Made by a program: the position numbers and the translations under genes. A stretch of 64,000 bases of DNA, taken from the NCBI RefSeq assembly GCF_900156745.1, contig NZ_LT707065.1:5468086-5532085 (forward strand), given 5' to 3'. This document shows, piece by piece, positions 39,725 to 48,389 of this stretch. This DNA comes from Achromobacter sp. MFA1 R4 (GTDB taxonomy: Bacteria; Pseudomonadota; Gammaproteobacteria; Burkholderiales; Burkholderiaceae_B). Under the pieces are notes generated by a model. It had not been told where the DNA came from and made no database searches. It saw only the letters and a list, made by a program, of their open reading frames with translations. Numbering within the stretch: the stretch's first letter is position 1; every line of letters begins with the position of its first letter.

Positions 39725-40621
39725 ATGCAATACGACGTCATCATCGTCGGCGGCAGCTTCGCCGGCCTTTCCGCCGCCCTGCAACTGGCGCGCGCGCGCC
39801 GGCAGGTGTTGCTGGTCGACGCCGCGCGCCCCCGCAACCGCTACGCCGCGCACGCCCACGGCTTCCTCGGGCAGGACGGCGTGCCGCCGCAGGAGATCGT
39901 GGCGCGCGCCCGCGAGCAGCTTGCCCGGTATCCGACCGTCGCATTCCTGGACGACGAGGCGCTCCAGGCCGCGCCCGTGGACGGCGGGTTCGAGCTTGTC
40001 CTGGCCGCCGGCCAGCGCGTGCGCGGCGCGCGCCTCATCCTGGCCACGGGCATGCGCGACGAATTGCCGGCCTTGCCCGGCCTGCAGGAACGCTGGGGCC
40101 AGACGGTGCTGCATTGCCCGTATTGCCATGGTTATGAAGTGGCGGGAGAACCGCTGGGCGTCCTGGCCGCGCATCCGATGTCCGCGCACCAGGCCTTGCT
40201 GCTGCCCGACTGGGGGCCGACCACCTACTTCACGCAGGGCCAGTACGAGCCCTCGCCGGAGGAAGCGCGGCACCTGGCCGCGCGCGGCGTCCGGCTGGAA
40301 CGCACGCCGGTCGTGCGCCTGCTGGGCGAAGCGCCCGCGCTGCGCGGCGTGGCGCTGGCCGACGGCCGCCAGGTGCCGGTCCACGCGCTTTTCGTGGCGA
40401 GCAGGACGCACATGGCCAGCCCGCTCGCCGGGCAACTCGGGTGCGCGTTCGATGAGGGGCCGCTGGGACCCGTGATCCGCGTGGACGAGCTCAAGCAGAC
40501 CACGGTGCCGGGCGTCTTCGCCGCGGGCGACGCATCCACGCCGATGTCCAACGCCACGCTGGCCAGCGCCTCGGGCGTGATGGCGGGCATCTGCGCGCAT
40601 CGTTCGCTCGTGATGGCCTAG
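39725..40621 (+). CDS. TrxR-like FAD disulfide oxidoreductase (CPYC)
   Basis: A 298-residue flavoprotein of the thioredoxin-reductase fold. The FAD-binding motif is IIVGGSFAGLSAALQLARA (Gly-rich, residues 7-24), and FAAGDAS is near the C-terminus. The redox pair is CPYC at 131-134 in LHCPYCHGYE. The second Rossmann motif, GxGxxA in NADPH-dependent enzymes, reads GVLAAHPMSAHQA at 145-157. NADPH binding is therefore doubtful, as in GliT/HlmI-type disulfide oxidases that use oxygen. An AAAGGA stretch about 10 bases ahead could serve as ribosome site. It stands behind an elaborate promoter. The real partner is unknown. Confidence 0.85.
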   Translation: MQYDVIIVGGSFAGLSAALQLARARRQVLLVDAARPRNRYAAHAHGFLGQDGVPPQEIVARAREQLARYPTVAFLDDEALQAAPVDGGFELVLAAGQRVRGARLILATGMRDELPALPGLQERWGQTVLHCPYCHGYEVAGEPLGVLAAHPMSAHQALLLPDWGPTTYFTQGQYEPSPEEARHLAARGVRLERTPVVRLLGEAPALRGVALADGRQVPVHALFVASRTHMASPLAGQLGCAFDEGPLGPVIRVDELKQTTVPGVFAAGDASTPMSNATLASASGVMAGICAHRSLVMA

Positions 40622-40725
40622 CGTCCTGGCACGGCCCGCGCGCGTGCATAATGCCGGATGGCCGGCCCGCTCTGCTTGCAGACTACGGGCCGAAAGTTCA
40701 TCCGACCATGCATCCAGGAGCAGCC

Positions 40726-41784
40726 GTGCTGGATCCCATCCTCGCCGAACTGTCGACCACCCTGCCCGCCGCCAAGTCGGTCGAGCAATTGACGCGCCCC
40801 CTGCTGGACATGCTGGGCGCGGTCACCGGACTTGAGTCGACGTACCTGACCTCGATCGACCTGCAGGCCGACCTGCAGCACGTGCGCTACGCGCGCAACG
40901 TGGGTCAGCTGCAGATACCCGAAGGGCTGTCCGTGCAGTGGGGCGACACGCTCTGCAAGCGCGCGCTGGACGAAGGCCGCATGTGCACCAGCGACGTTGC
41001 GCGGTGCTGGCCCGACTCCGCAGCGGCGCGGCAGCTTGGCATACAGACCTACGTCAGCGCGCCGGTGCGCGCCGAGGACGGCGTCCTGTACGGAACGCTG
41101 TGCGCGGCCAGCGCCAGGCGCCACGACATCGATCCGCAGGCCGAGTCGGTGCTCAAGCTCTTTTCCAGCGTGATCGCCAGCTTCATCGAACGCGAAATGC
41201 TGGTCGAGCAACTGCATGCCGCCAATGTCCGGCTCATGTCGTACGCGCTGACCGATACGCTGACGGGCCTGCCCAACCGCCGCGCGCTCTACGAGGCGCT
41301 GGACCGCCTGATGGCGCGCGCCGTGCGCGAGCACGGCAGCGTGCTGGTGGGCGTGATCGACCTGGACGGATTCAAGGGCATCAACGACACCCATGGACAC
41401 CAGGCCGGCGACGTCTTCCTGCAGGAAGTCTCGCGCCGGATTGCCGCGGCGCTGCGCTCGTCGGACATGCTGGGGCGGCTGGGCGGCGACGAGTTCGTGC
41501 TGATCGGCCCGGGCCCGGCGCTGCCTCGCAAGCACGCGGATGCGGGCGGCGTGACGCACCACGCCGAAGCCGAGGAAGCCGCGCGCGCCATGGAAGAACG
41601 CGTCCTGTCCGCGACGCTGGGCCGCTATGCGCTGGGCGAAGCCTCGGTCGCCTACGAAGGCGCCAGCGCCGGCGTCGTGGCGCTGGACCCCGCCGGCCTG
41701 GACGCCGAGGCCGCCGTCCAGCTGGCCGACGCGCGCATGTATGAGATCAAGCACGCGCGCCGCGCGGCGCGCACCATCCATTGA
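40726..41784 (+). CDS. Diguanylate cyclase, GAF plus GGDEF
   Basis: Makes cyclic di-GMP from GTP. A GAF-type sensory domain (about residues 5-155, with WGDTLCKRALDEG and YVSAPVRAEDGVLYGTLCA) is joined through a helical linker to a GGDEF domain starting LTDTLTGLPNRRALYEAL. The active-site GGDEF is intact. An inhibitory-site RxxD (RSSD) sits five residues before it, so product inhibition is expected. No membrane span. The GTG start has AGGAG 5 bases upstream and is preferred; in-frame ATGs 18 and 75 bases earlier lack a ribosome site. Confidence 0.88.
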   Translation: MLDPILAELSTTLPAAKSVEQLTRPLLDMLGAVTGLESTYLTSIDLQADLQHVRYARNVGQLQIPEGLSVQWGDTLCKRALDEGRMCTSDVARCWPDSAAARQLGIQTYVSAPVRAEDGVLYGTLCAASARRHDIDPQAESVLKLFSSVIASFIEREMLVEQLHAANVRLMSYALTDTLTGLPNRRALYEALDRLMARAVREHGSVLVGVIDLDGFKGINDTHGHQAGDVFLQEVSRRIAAALRSSDMLGRLGGDEFVLIGPGPALPRKHADAGGVTHHAEAEEAARAMEERVLSATLGRYALGEASVAYEGASAGVVALDPAGLDAEAAVQLADARMYEIKHARRAARTIH

Positions 41785-41799
41785 GGCGCGGTCAGGCGT

Positions 41800-42783
41800 T
41801 CATCGCAGTTGAGCCTTGAAAAACCCCACGATGCGGGCGTTCAGGTCGCGGTGAAACGCCTGGCGGTCGAATCCCTCGCCATCGCGGCAGATCCCGGGCA
41901 GCGATGAGGCCTGGTCGGCCGAGCACGGCGCCAGGAACGCAAAATGCCCCGCGCCCGCGGCGACCTGGTAATCCGGCGCGGCGCCCAGTCCCTGGCGCAC
42001 CGATTCCACGCTGGCCGGGCTGACCCCGTCACCGCCCTGCGCCGAGGCCCACAGCTGGATCGGCACGGCCACGCGCTTGAGCGCGTCGCCGGGAAACACA
42101 TTGAGCGGATCGGCGATCACCGCCGCCTTGATGCGCGCATCCGCGGGGTACGGCTGCTGCGGCACCTTCCCCGCCGCGATGTCGCGGCACATCGGCAGCG
42201 AGGGCGAGTCGGCGCAGGTCGCCAGGCCCGCGCGCAGATCCGGCACGGCGCCGGCCAGCACCAGCCCGGTGTAGCCGCCGCGCGAAAAACCGAAAAAGCC
42301 GATCTTTTCCGCATCCAGTCCCGCCCGGTCCGGCCAGGCGACCGTCATGTAGTCGATCAGCCGCCGCATCTCCCGGGGCCGCGTCGAGAAGATGGACAGA
42401 TAACCCTGGCGCGACCGGTCCTGCGCGTTGTCGCCCACGTGGTTGATCGCCGCCACCACGAAGCCCGCGTCGGCCAGCGCCGCCGCGGTGTCATGGTGGC
42501 TGAGGTATGAGCCGCCCGATCCATGGGACATGACGATGAGCGGATAGCGGCCGGCGGGCATCTTGCAACCCTGCACGCCCGCGATGACGCTGCGCCCCGC
42601 CTTGATCTCGCCCGCGGGTTCGGCGCAGGGCGTCCAGACCGCCCCTTGCAGACCCGGGCCGTTCTGGTCCATCGGCAGGTTCAGCCGCTGGAAACCGGCG
42701 GCAGATATATTAGCTGTCGAGCAACATACTACAGACAGCGAAAAGGCTTGCAATCCTTTTTTGAGACTAAACATACGAAACAT
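41800..42783 (-). CDS. Exported alpha/beta hydrolase (dienelactone hydrolase-like)
   Basis: A 327-residue secreted or periplasmic hydrolase. The nucleophile elbow is GFSRGG, preceded by the oxyanion-region HGSGGS. The catalytic His is probably in AGHFAF. Several cysteines fit an extracytoplasmic location. The signal peptide (about residues 1-29, ending ISAA) is encoded by AT-rich DNA unlike the rest of the gene: the composition switches at about 42700, exactly at the predicted cleavage site. The mature protein is native; the N-terminus seems supplied by the adjacent foreign segment. The native start may have been lost. Confidence 0.8.
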   Translation of the reverse strand: MFRMFSLKKGLQAFSLSVVCCSTANISAAGFQRLNLPMDQNGPGLQGAVWTPCAEPAGEIKAGRSVIAGVQGCKMPAGRYPLIVMSHGSGGSYLSHHDTAAALADAGFVVAAINHVGDNAQDRSRQGYLSIFSTRPREMRRLIDYMTVAWPDRAGLDAEKIGFFGFSRGGYTGLVLAGAVPDLRAGLATCADSPSLPMCRDIAAGKVPQQPYPADARIKAAVIADPLNVFPGDALKRVAVPIQLWASAQGGDGVSPASVESVRQGLGAAPDYQVAAGAGHFAFLAPCSADQASSLPGICRDGEGFDRQAFHRDLNARIVGFFKAQLR

Positions 42784-45700
42784 AACGAATATCGAAAAAG
42801 CGTTCTATCGAGACTTCTACCGTGGAAAATGCGTGGAGACAATCCATCCGGCGGAGGAAACCTAAGCGCGGCAAGCCCTCTCAATTTCCCTGCTTAAACG
42901 ACTCGTCGATAAAACTTTTCACCGTCATGCCCACTGCATCCAGAAAATATTTTGGCAAGGCTGTCGATGACGCTCTGCTCAGAAATCGACGTCATTCCAG
43001 CCGGTCTAGACCACGGACCGACCGACGTGGTTATTATCGAACGACTGAGACAATGGTCACGGCCCGCTTTAGTGAGTGCAACCCTCGTCGAATCAGTTTT
43101 CAAATCTCGCAGTTTGGCTTTTATAACCCACTCTCGCAGAACAGTTCGAGGGATGAGAAAGTCGATAAGGGCCTTATCCATTCCGAAACCGACTTCAAGA
43201 TCTTCCAGTTTTGACACCCCCTGAACAGCCATGAAGCTAGCGATCACATGTGCGGTAATCTGTTCCTGACTATATGCAAGTATGACGTGACTGCGGTGCA
43301 CTACCTCTTCTTTGGACACTACGACCGGCTCCACGACGGATTCAGTAGCATTTCGCTCGTTTCCTCGGCCTGACGCGCTTTCCCTCGTGGTATCAGTATC
43401 TGCGACGCGCTGTCCGATCGCATACTCCATTTTTGATCGAATTTCCTCCCACGCGACCTCACTTAATACACCGCCTCTGTTCTTCGGATCTTTCATGGCT
43501 CGGTAAAATGACGAAAAATCCCTCCATTCGACCTGTTTACGAGTTCCGCCTGGACCGGTTTGCGTACGCGCCGAACCGGTTACATGAACAAGTATTTCCT
43601 CCTGCACAGTCGTAGACAAACCAACGGCATCTCTAAGACGCAAGAAATCTCGCCCTTTGACCGTCCAAGATTCTGTGCGGCCCACTTTTTGCAGCATCGG
43701 AGACGGCCATTGAACTTGAAGCGGCGCAAGTTTGCAATCGATATGCTCGGCCCATGTTCCGACGTTAAAGCAGTCATCTTGCGCAACCGTGATGAACCTC
43801 GATGGCGCTGTATGGGAGCTTACTATCAACTCAGTCTTCGCTCGCGTCAATGCCACATACAACCTACACAGCTCCCGGAAAGACTCATTTTCAGGAAGTT
43901 CCGGGTGCGGAATTACGGCATCTCCGCAGTTAACCACAACCACCAAATCAAACTCAAAGCCTTTGGTTTGCTCGAGATCAGAGAGAAACAGGTCCGATGC
44001 ATCAATTTGCGTGACTCCGCAAAGAACTGGCAGCGACAGAGCCCTTCCGAGCAATTCAACAGCAACTTGGGAATATCCACAAATGACAACACAAGCTTTC
44101 CGCTTAACTTCTCCGAGAAGGAACGATTCAACATAGCTGAGTGCCATGCGCATCTCCTCTTCGAGCGATTCCGCCTTCAGCAGCAACGGTTTTGCTGATG
44201 AGAAGTTCGCGTACTCGGGGCGAATGATCTCCAGATCAACGGTCCCCGCTGGTATTTTTTCGAATGACCGCGTAAGAACCGCGTGAGCGGCCGTCAAAAT
44301 TTGGCGACTATTTCGATAGTTTTGACTCAACCGAATCCAACGAGCGGACGGCAGGTCGATTCCTGACGACTTTTGGTCAAAGTGCTTTGTGTGCACGGTC
44401 TGAGCAGCATCACCACTCAAAAACAAGTCATTTTCACCAAATCTCGTAAGATGACGAATTATTTTTAGCTCTAGCGTACCTAGGTCTTGCACCTCATCAA
44501 CTAAGACGTGATCATAGATCGGTGTCAACCTGTCGAGATAATCGTAAAGCGCGGTCACCACGCCAATATCGTCAATTGCTCCTACGGCGTTCATCTTGCG
44601 TTCCCATCCATCCAGCCCTTCAAGAAGCATTTCACGATAACGCTGTTCCAACGCAATCACTCTACCGACACGCTCCATCTGAAGATAATCGCCTCGCTCT
44701 GTCGGGGAAAATGCGCTGCGAATATAATCAAACTCTTGACGCAAATAATCTTTAGGAAAAACACCTCTTACCAAAAGCGTTCGAACCACATCAAACATCA
44801 CATCCGCGTCGGTATTATTGTTTTCGCAGTTAAAATACTCGTCCCAGATCTCGTCGATATGCTCAACGATCGCGTAACCATTCTTTTGCACCGTAGTCTT
44901 AACGTAATATTCCTCCATCCCTGGATTGAGCCGGACGAGCTGCTCTTTGCACATTTCAAACACAGACTTGACAGAAATATTCGCTGGAAGGTCGCCGCCA
45001 TTTTCAGCAAGAATCAATTCCTTGATAAGCACCGCCAAAGCATCGTTCAGCGTTAGAATTAACACCAACTTGTTCCCGGGCTCGTTCGCCAATCGTAACG
45101 CTCGATGGATAACTACGCATGTTTTCCCGGAACCCGATACGCCGGCGAGTCGAGCGGGCCCGTTGAAATTCCTGTTTACGTACTCGCGCTGAGCTGGATG
45201 CAAATACAGCATCCACTCCTTGAAATCCGCATTTCTCAAAAAATGGGAAAACAATACAGGATCTACATCTTCAACCCTTACGGTACTTTCACTCGAAATG
45301 ACTTTCTTAACTTCTTCGGGAGTCAAAGATGATGCCGTTACTGCTTTCTTAAGATATAGATCAATGCGATTCTTCGCTTTGTTCAAATCGCTGCTGCGAA
45401 GTGCGAGCAAAACATCGAGCAGCGCGTCCCCTAACTCTTCGTCATCAATATGTGCGACCGCGTCCAAGACCTCATCCTCACTGGAATGCGATTCGATTGC
45501 ACTAATTTTGCGTTTAGCACTCCCAGACAAAGGGCTCAGCAATTGATCACGGCATTCCTTCGACAACAGGTCGACTACAGGACCGGAACTCATCCAATCG
45601 GTGGCAGAGTTTATAATTCGATTTGTATCGGGTGCGGTATTGGATACAAATACGGGTTCCACGCTAAATGTGTCAGCGATTTTTTTTGCAATAAAGTTCA

Positions 45701-46150
45701 GCCCAACGTTTTTGTCTAACCATCCATCCACGGCATCATGATCCCCGGCAAACAAGAATATGCAAATATCCTTGCTATACGTCGTAACCAACCGAGAATA
45801 CTGCGCCAAATCATATTTCACGCAATTCGAAATCCTGTTTTCCCCCCGGTTCGTGAGTGGTATCCCCTCGAAAACCTCGTCGTAAGAATAGGCTCCTTTC
45901 GAATTCGCACGGCCCCACGCCGCCTCCACTGTCCGTCCCGCCCGCCCGTACGCGCCTCCTTTTTGCATCAGTTTTTTTAAGGATGGCAAAAAGTCCTTAT
46001 ACGCCAGAAACTGCGGAGTATTCTTCACGTTGTGTCTCTTATCTGCGCTGGAGCGGTATGCTCGCGTTCCGATCTAGTCTGAAGCAGCCTAACTTGTTCC
46101 GCATAGTATCAAAACATTTCCATGCTAGCGCATGCAGTTTTGCCCGCAAA
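42700..46150. other. AT-rich genomic insert carrying one helicase gene
   Basis: Base composition changes sharply at both ends from about two-thirds GC to roughly half. Codon use inside is correspondingly different. The left edge is within the hydrolase signal-peptide codons; the right edge is just before the terminator hairpin of glpV. No integrase, transposase, tRNA end or clear direct repeat was found at the edges. The only supported gene is the SF1 helicase. Confidence 0.8.
42894..46028 (-). CDS. SF1 (UvrD-type) helicase with N-terminal RelE/ParE-like domain
   Basis: A 1044-residue protein. Residues about 5-125 resemble a RelE/ParE-fold toxin: FLPSLKKLMQKGG, then YSRLVTTYSKDICIFLFAGDHDAVDGWLDK. 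Helicase motifs follow: Q-like HPAQREYV (277-284), Walker A AGVSGSGKT (295-303), DEVQD (511-515), GDAAQTV (539-545), SQNYRNS (568-574), QTKGFEFD (687-694) and YVALTRAK (724-731), all intact. The last 270 residues are unrecognised, possibly with a winged helix (LRDLKTDSTRVALTKAGRDH). The start is GTG with AGAGA upstream. It is alone on an AT-rich insert, with no antitoxin or partner gene. A defence or DNA-repair role is an inference; the N-terminal call is by pattern only. Confidence 0.82.
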   Translation of the reverse strand: MKNTPQFLAYKDFLPSLKKLMQKGGAYGRAGRTVEAAWGRANSKGAYSYDEVFEGIPLTNRGENRISNCVKYDLAQYSRLVTTYSKDICIFLFAGDHDAVDGWLDKNVGLNFIAKKIADTFSVEPVFVSNTAPDTNRIINSATDWMSSGPVVDLLSKECRDQLLSPLSGSAKRKISAIESHSSEDEVLDAVAHIDDEELGDALLDVLLALRSSDLNKAKNRIDLYLKKAVTASSLTPEEVKKVISSESTVRVEDVDPVLFSHFLRNADFKEWMLYLHPAQREYVNRNFNGPARLAGVSGSGKTCVVIHRALRLANEPGNKLVLILTLNDALAVLIKELILAENGGDLPANISVKSVFEMCKEQLVRLNPGMEEYYVKTTVQKNGYAIVEHIDEIWDEYFNCENNNTDADVMFDVVRTLLVRGVFPKDYLRQEFDYIRSAFSPTERGDYLQMERVGRVIALEQRYREMLLEGLDGWERKMNAVGAIDDIGVVTALYDYLDRLTPIYDHVLVDEVQDLGTLELKIIRHLTRFGENDLFLSGDAAQTVHTKHFDQKSSGIDLPSARWIRLSQNYRNSRQILTAAHAVLTRSFEKIPAGTVDLEIIRPEYANFSSAKPLLLKAESLEEEMRMALSYVESFLLGEVKRKACVVICGYSQVAVELLGRALSLPVLCGVTQIDASDLFLSDLEQTKGFEFDLVVVVNCGDAVIPHPELPENESFRELCRLYVALTRAKTELIVSSHTAPSRFITVAQDDCFNVGTWAEHIDCKLAPLQVQWPSPMLQKVGRTESWTVKGRDFLRLRDAVGLSTTVQEEILVHVTGSARTQTGPGGTRKQVEWRDFSSFYRAMKDPKNRGGVLSEVAWEEIRSKMEYAIGQRVADTDTTRESASGRGNERNATESVVEPVVVSKEEVVHRSHVILAYSQEQITAHVIASFMAVQGVSKLEDLEVGFGMDKALIDFLIPRTVLREWVIKAKLRDLKTDSTRVALTKAGRDHCLSRSIITTSVGPWSRPAGMTSISEQSVIDSLAKIFSGCSGHDGEKFYRRVV

Positions 46151-46154
46151 TGAA

Positions 46155-46181
46155 GAACGCCACAGTCAACCTGTGGCGTTC
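46155..46181 (-). terminator. Terminator hairpin after glpV
   Basis: A perfect 11-bp stem (GAACGCCACAG with its complement) and 5-base loop lie 20 bases after the glpV stop. On the minus strand it runs into TTCATTTG. It also marks the right edge of the native sequence. Confidence 0.75.
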
Positions 46182-46201
46182 ATTCCCTGCCGGCGCGCGC
46201 G

Positions 46202-47932
46202 TTACCTCACCTTCCCTTCCTTCCAGGCCGACAGCAGCTGTTCATAGGGAATCGTCTCCCCCTTGGGCTTCTCGTTGGCCAGTTTCTTCCACGGCGCGTG
46301 CTGGTCGGACAGCCACTTGCCGGGATCGCTCTTGGGATTGAGCTTGGGCGCGCACTGCGCCATGCCCGCGCGCTCCAGCCGCGCCATGACCTGATCCATT
46401 TCGTTGGCCAGGTTGTCCATGGCCGCCTGCGGGGTCTTTTCGCCCGTGACGGCGGTGGCGACGTTCTTCCACCAGAGCTGCGCCAGCTTCGGATAGTCCG
46501 GCACGTTGGTGCCGGTCGGGGTCCACGCCACCCGCGCCGGGCTGCGGTAGAACTCGATCAGGCCGCCGTAATTGGCTGCGTTCTTGGTGAAGAACTCGCT
46601 GTTGATGTCGCTGTCGCGGATGAAGGTAAGACCGGTGATCGACTTCTTGAGCGACACGGACTTGGACGTGACGAACTGCGCATACAGCCAGGCCGCCGCC
46701 ATCTTGTCCGGGTTGGTGGACTTGAAGAAGGTCCACGAGCCCACGTCCTGGTAGCCGTTCTGCATGCCGTCCTTCCAGTACGGGCCGTAGGGCGACGGGG
46801 CCATGCGCCACTTCGGCGTGCCGTCGTCGTTCACGACGGGCAGGCCCTTCTTGGTCATGTCGGCCGTGAAGGCCGTGTACCAGAAGATCTGCTGCGCGAC
46901 CTGGCCCTGCGCGGGCACCGGTCCGGCTTCCGAGAACGTCATGCCCATGGCCTGCTGCGGCGCGAATTTCTTCATCCAGTCGATGTACTTGGTCAGCGCG
47001 TACACGGCGGCCGGGCTGTTGGTGGCCCCGCCGCGCGACACCGAGGCGCCGACCGGCGTGCACTTGTCGTCGGCGACGCGGATGCCCCATTCGTCCACCG
47101 GCATGCCGTTGGGCAGGCCCTTGTCGGCCGCGCCCGCCATGGACAGCCACGCATCGGTGAAGCGCCACCCCAGCGACGGGTCCTTCTTGCCGTAGTCCAT
47201 GTGGCCGTAGACGCGCTTGCCGTCGATCTCCTTGACGTCATCGGAGAAGAACGCGGCAATGTCTTCATAGGCGGACCAGTTCGTCGGCACGCCCAGTTCA
47301 TAGCCGTACTTGGCCTTGAACTTTTCCTTCAGGTCCGGGCGGGCAAACCAGTCGGCGCGGAACCAGTACACGTTGGCGAACTGCTGGTCCGGCAACTGGT
47401 ACAGCTTGCCGTCCGGCGCGGTGGTGAACTTGGTGCCGATGAAGTCCTTCAGGTCCAGTTGCGGATTGGTCCATTCCTTGCCGGCCCCGGCCATGTAGTC
47501 GGACAGGGGCAGGATGGCGCCGTAGCGATAGTGCGTGCCGATCAGGTCGGAATCGGAGATCCAGCCGTCGTAGATGGATTTGCCGGACTGCATGGACGTC
47601 TGCAGTTTTTCGACGACGTCGCCTTCCTGGATGAGGTCGTGGTTGACCTTGATGCCCGTGATGTCGGCAAAGGCCTTGGCCAGCACCTTGGACTCGTACT
47701 CGTGCGTGGTGATGGTTTCGGACACCACGCTGACTTCATTCACGCCCTTGGCCTTGAGCTTGGCCGCGGCGTCGATGAACCATTTCATTTCGGCCATCTG
47801 CTGGTCCTTGGACAGCGACGAGGGCTGGAACTCCGAATCGACCCATTTCTTTGCCTCCGGCTCGCCGGCCCAAGCCCCTGACGTTCCGATCAGGGCGATG
47901 GCGGCCGCCATGGCGTGCATGCGCAATTTCAT
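46202..47932 (-). CDS. glpV: Glycerol ABC transporter substrate-binding protein GlpV
   Basis: A 576-residue exported binding protein with signal peptide MKLRMHAMAAAIALIGTSGAWA. The long form, with EYESKVLAKAFADITGIKVNHDLIQEGDVVEKL and later QGQVAQQIFWYTAFTADM, is typical of the glycerol system first described in Rhizobium leguminosarum. It is the last gene of the importer operon. GAGGAGA lies before the ATG. A 137-base gap separates it from glpU. The glycerol assignment rests on the whole locus, including glpR and glpD. Confidence 0.85.
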   Translation of the reverse strand: MKLRMHAMAAAIALIGTSGAWAGEPEAKKWVDSEFQPSSLSKDQQMAEMKWFIDAAAKLKAKGVNEVSVVSETITTHEYESKVLAKAFADITGIKVNHDLIQEGDVVEKLQTSMQSGKSIYDGWISDSDLIGTHYRYGAILPLSDYMAGAGKEWTNPQLDLKDFIGTKFTTAPDGKLYQLPDQQFANVYWFRADWFARPDLKEKFKAKYGYELGVPTNWSAYEDIAAFFSDDVKEIDGKRVYGHMDYGKKDPSLGWRFTDAWLSMAGAADKGLPNGMPVDEWGIRVADDKCTPVGASVSRGGATNSPAAVYALTKYIDWMKKFAPQQAMGMTFSEAGPVPAQGQVAQQIFWYTAFTADMTKKGLPVVNDDGTPKWRMAPSPYGPYWKDGMQNGYQDVGSWTFFKSTNPDKMAAAWLYAQFVTSKSVSLKKSITGLTFIRDSDINSEFFTKNAANYGGLIEFYRSPARVAWTPTGTNVPDYPKLAQLWWKNVATAVTGEKTPQAAMDNLANEMDQVMARLERAGMAQCAPKLNPKSDPGKWLSDQHAPWKKLANEKPKGETIPYEQLLSAWKEGKVR

Positions 47933-48069
47933 GACCTGTCTCCTCGATGAGTCTTCCCCTATCGTGCTGCGGACCGCGGGCCGGGGAAGACGCTGGCCGA
48001 TAGTCCTTTCCGACTGCCCGAATTGGACGAGGGATCTGCGCCCCTCTTTCACCTTTTTTCGCCCCTTTT

Positions 48070-48378
48070 TCACCCTTTCTTCATGATGAACGCCAGCAGC
48101 AGCATGGACACCACGAAGCTGATCCACACCGAGGGCGGCTGGTCCAGCGAAAACCACGCCATCGCCTTCTGGCCCAGACCCAGGAACGCCAGATTGACCC
48201 AGGCCGCGGCCATCAGGCCGATGAACAGGCGGTCGCCGCGCGTGGTGGGCAGGGGCAGGAACCCCTTGCGCTCCTGCGTGGGCGACTTCAGTTCCCAGAT
48301 CGTCATGCCGATCAGCATCAGGACGATGCAGGTGAAAAACACGGCGACCGGGGTGGTCCACACCATCCAGCTGAACAT
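48070..48378 (-). CDS. glpU: Small membrane protein of the glycerol transporter, DUF2160
   Basis: A 102-residue DUF2160 protein with three membrane spans (TPVAVFFTCIVLMLIGMTIWE, LFIGLMAAAWVNLAFLGLG and SVWISFVVSMLLLAFIM). The family is found almost only within glycerol-type ABC importer operons between the second permease and the binding protein, as here. GGAGGGGG precedes its ATG, 11 bases after glpQ. Its role is unknown; GlpU is the name used in rhizobia. Confidence 0.85.
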   Translation of the reverse strand: MFSWMVWTTPVAVFFTCIVLMLIGMTIWELKSPTQERKGFLPLPTTRGDRLFIGLMAAAWVNLAFLGLGQKAMAWFSLDQPPSVWISFVVSMLLLAFIMKKG

Positions 48379-48389
48379 GGCGCCCCCTC

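Noticed and set aside
42822..46153. Several short plus-strand frames across the AT-rich insert, considered as antitoxin candidates
   Set aside because: They are antisense to an intact helicase gene, have no ribosome sites and resemble no antitoxin family.
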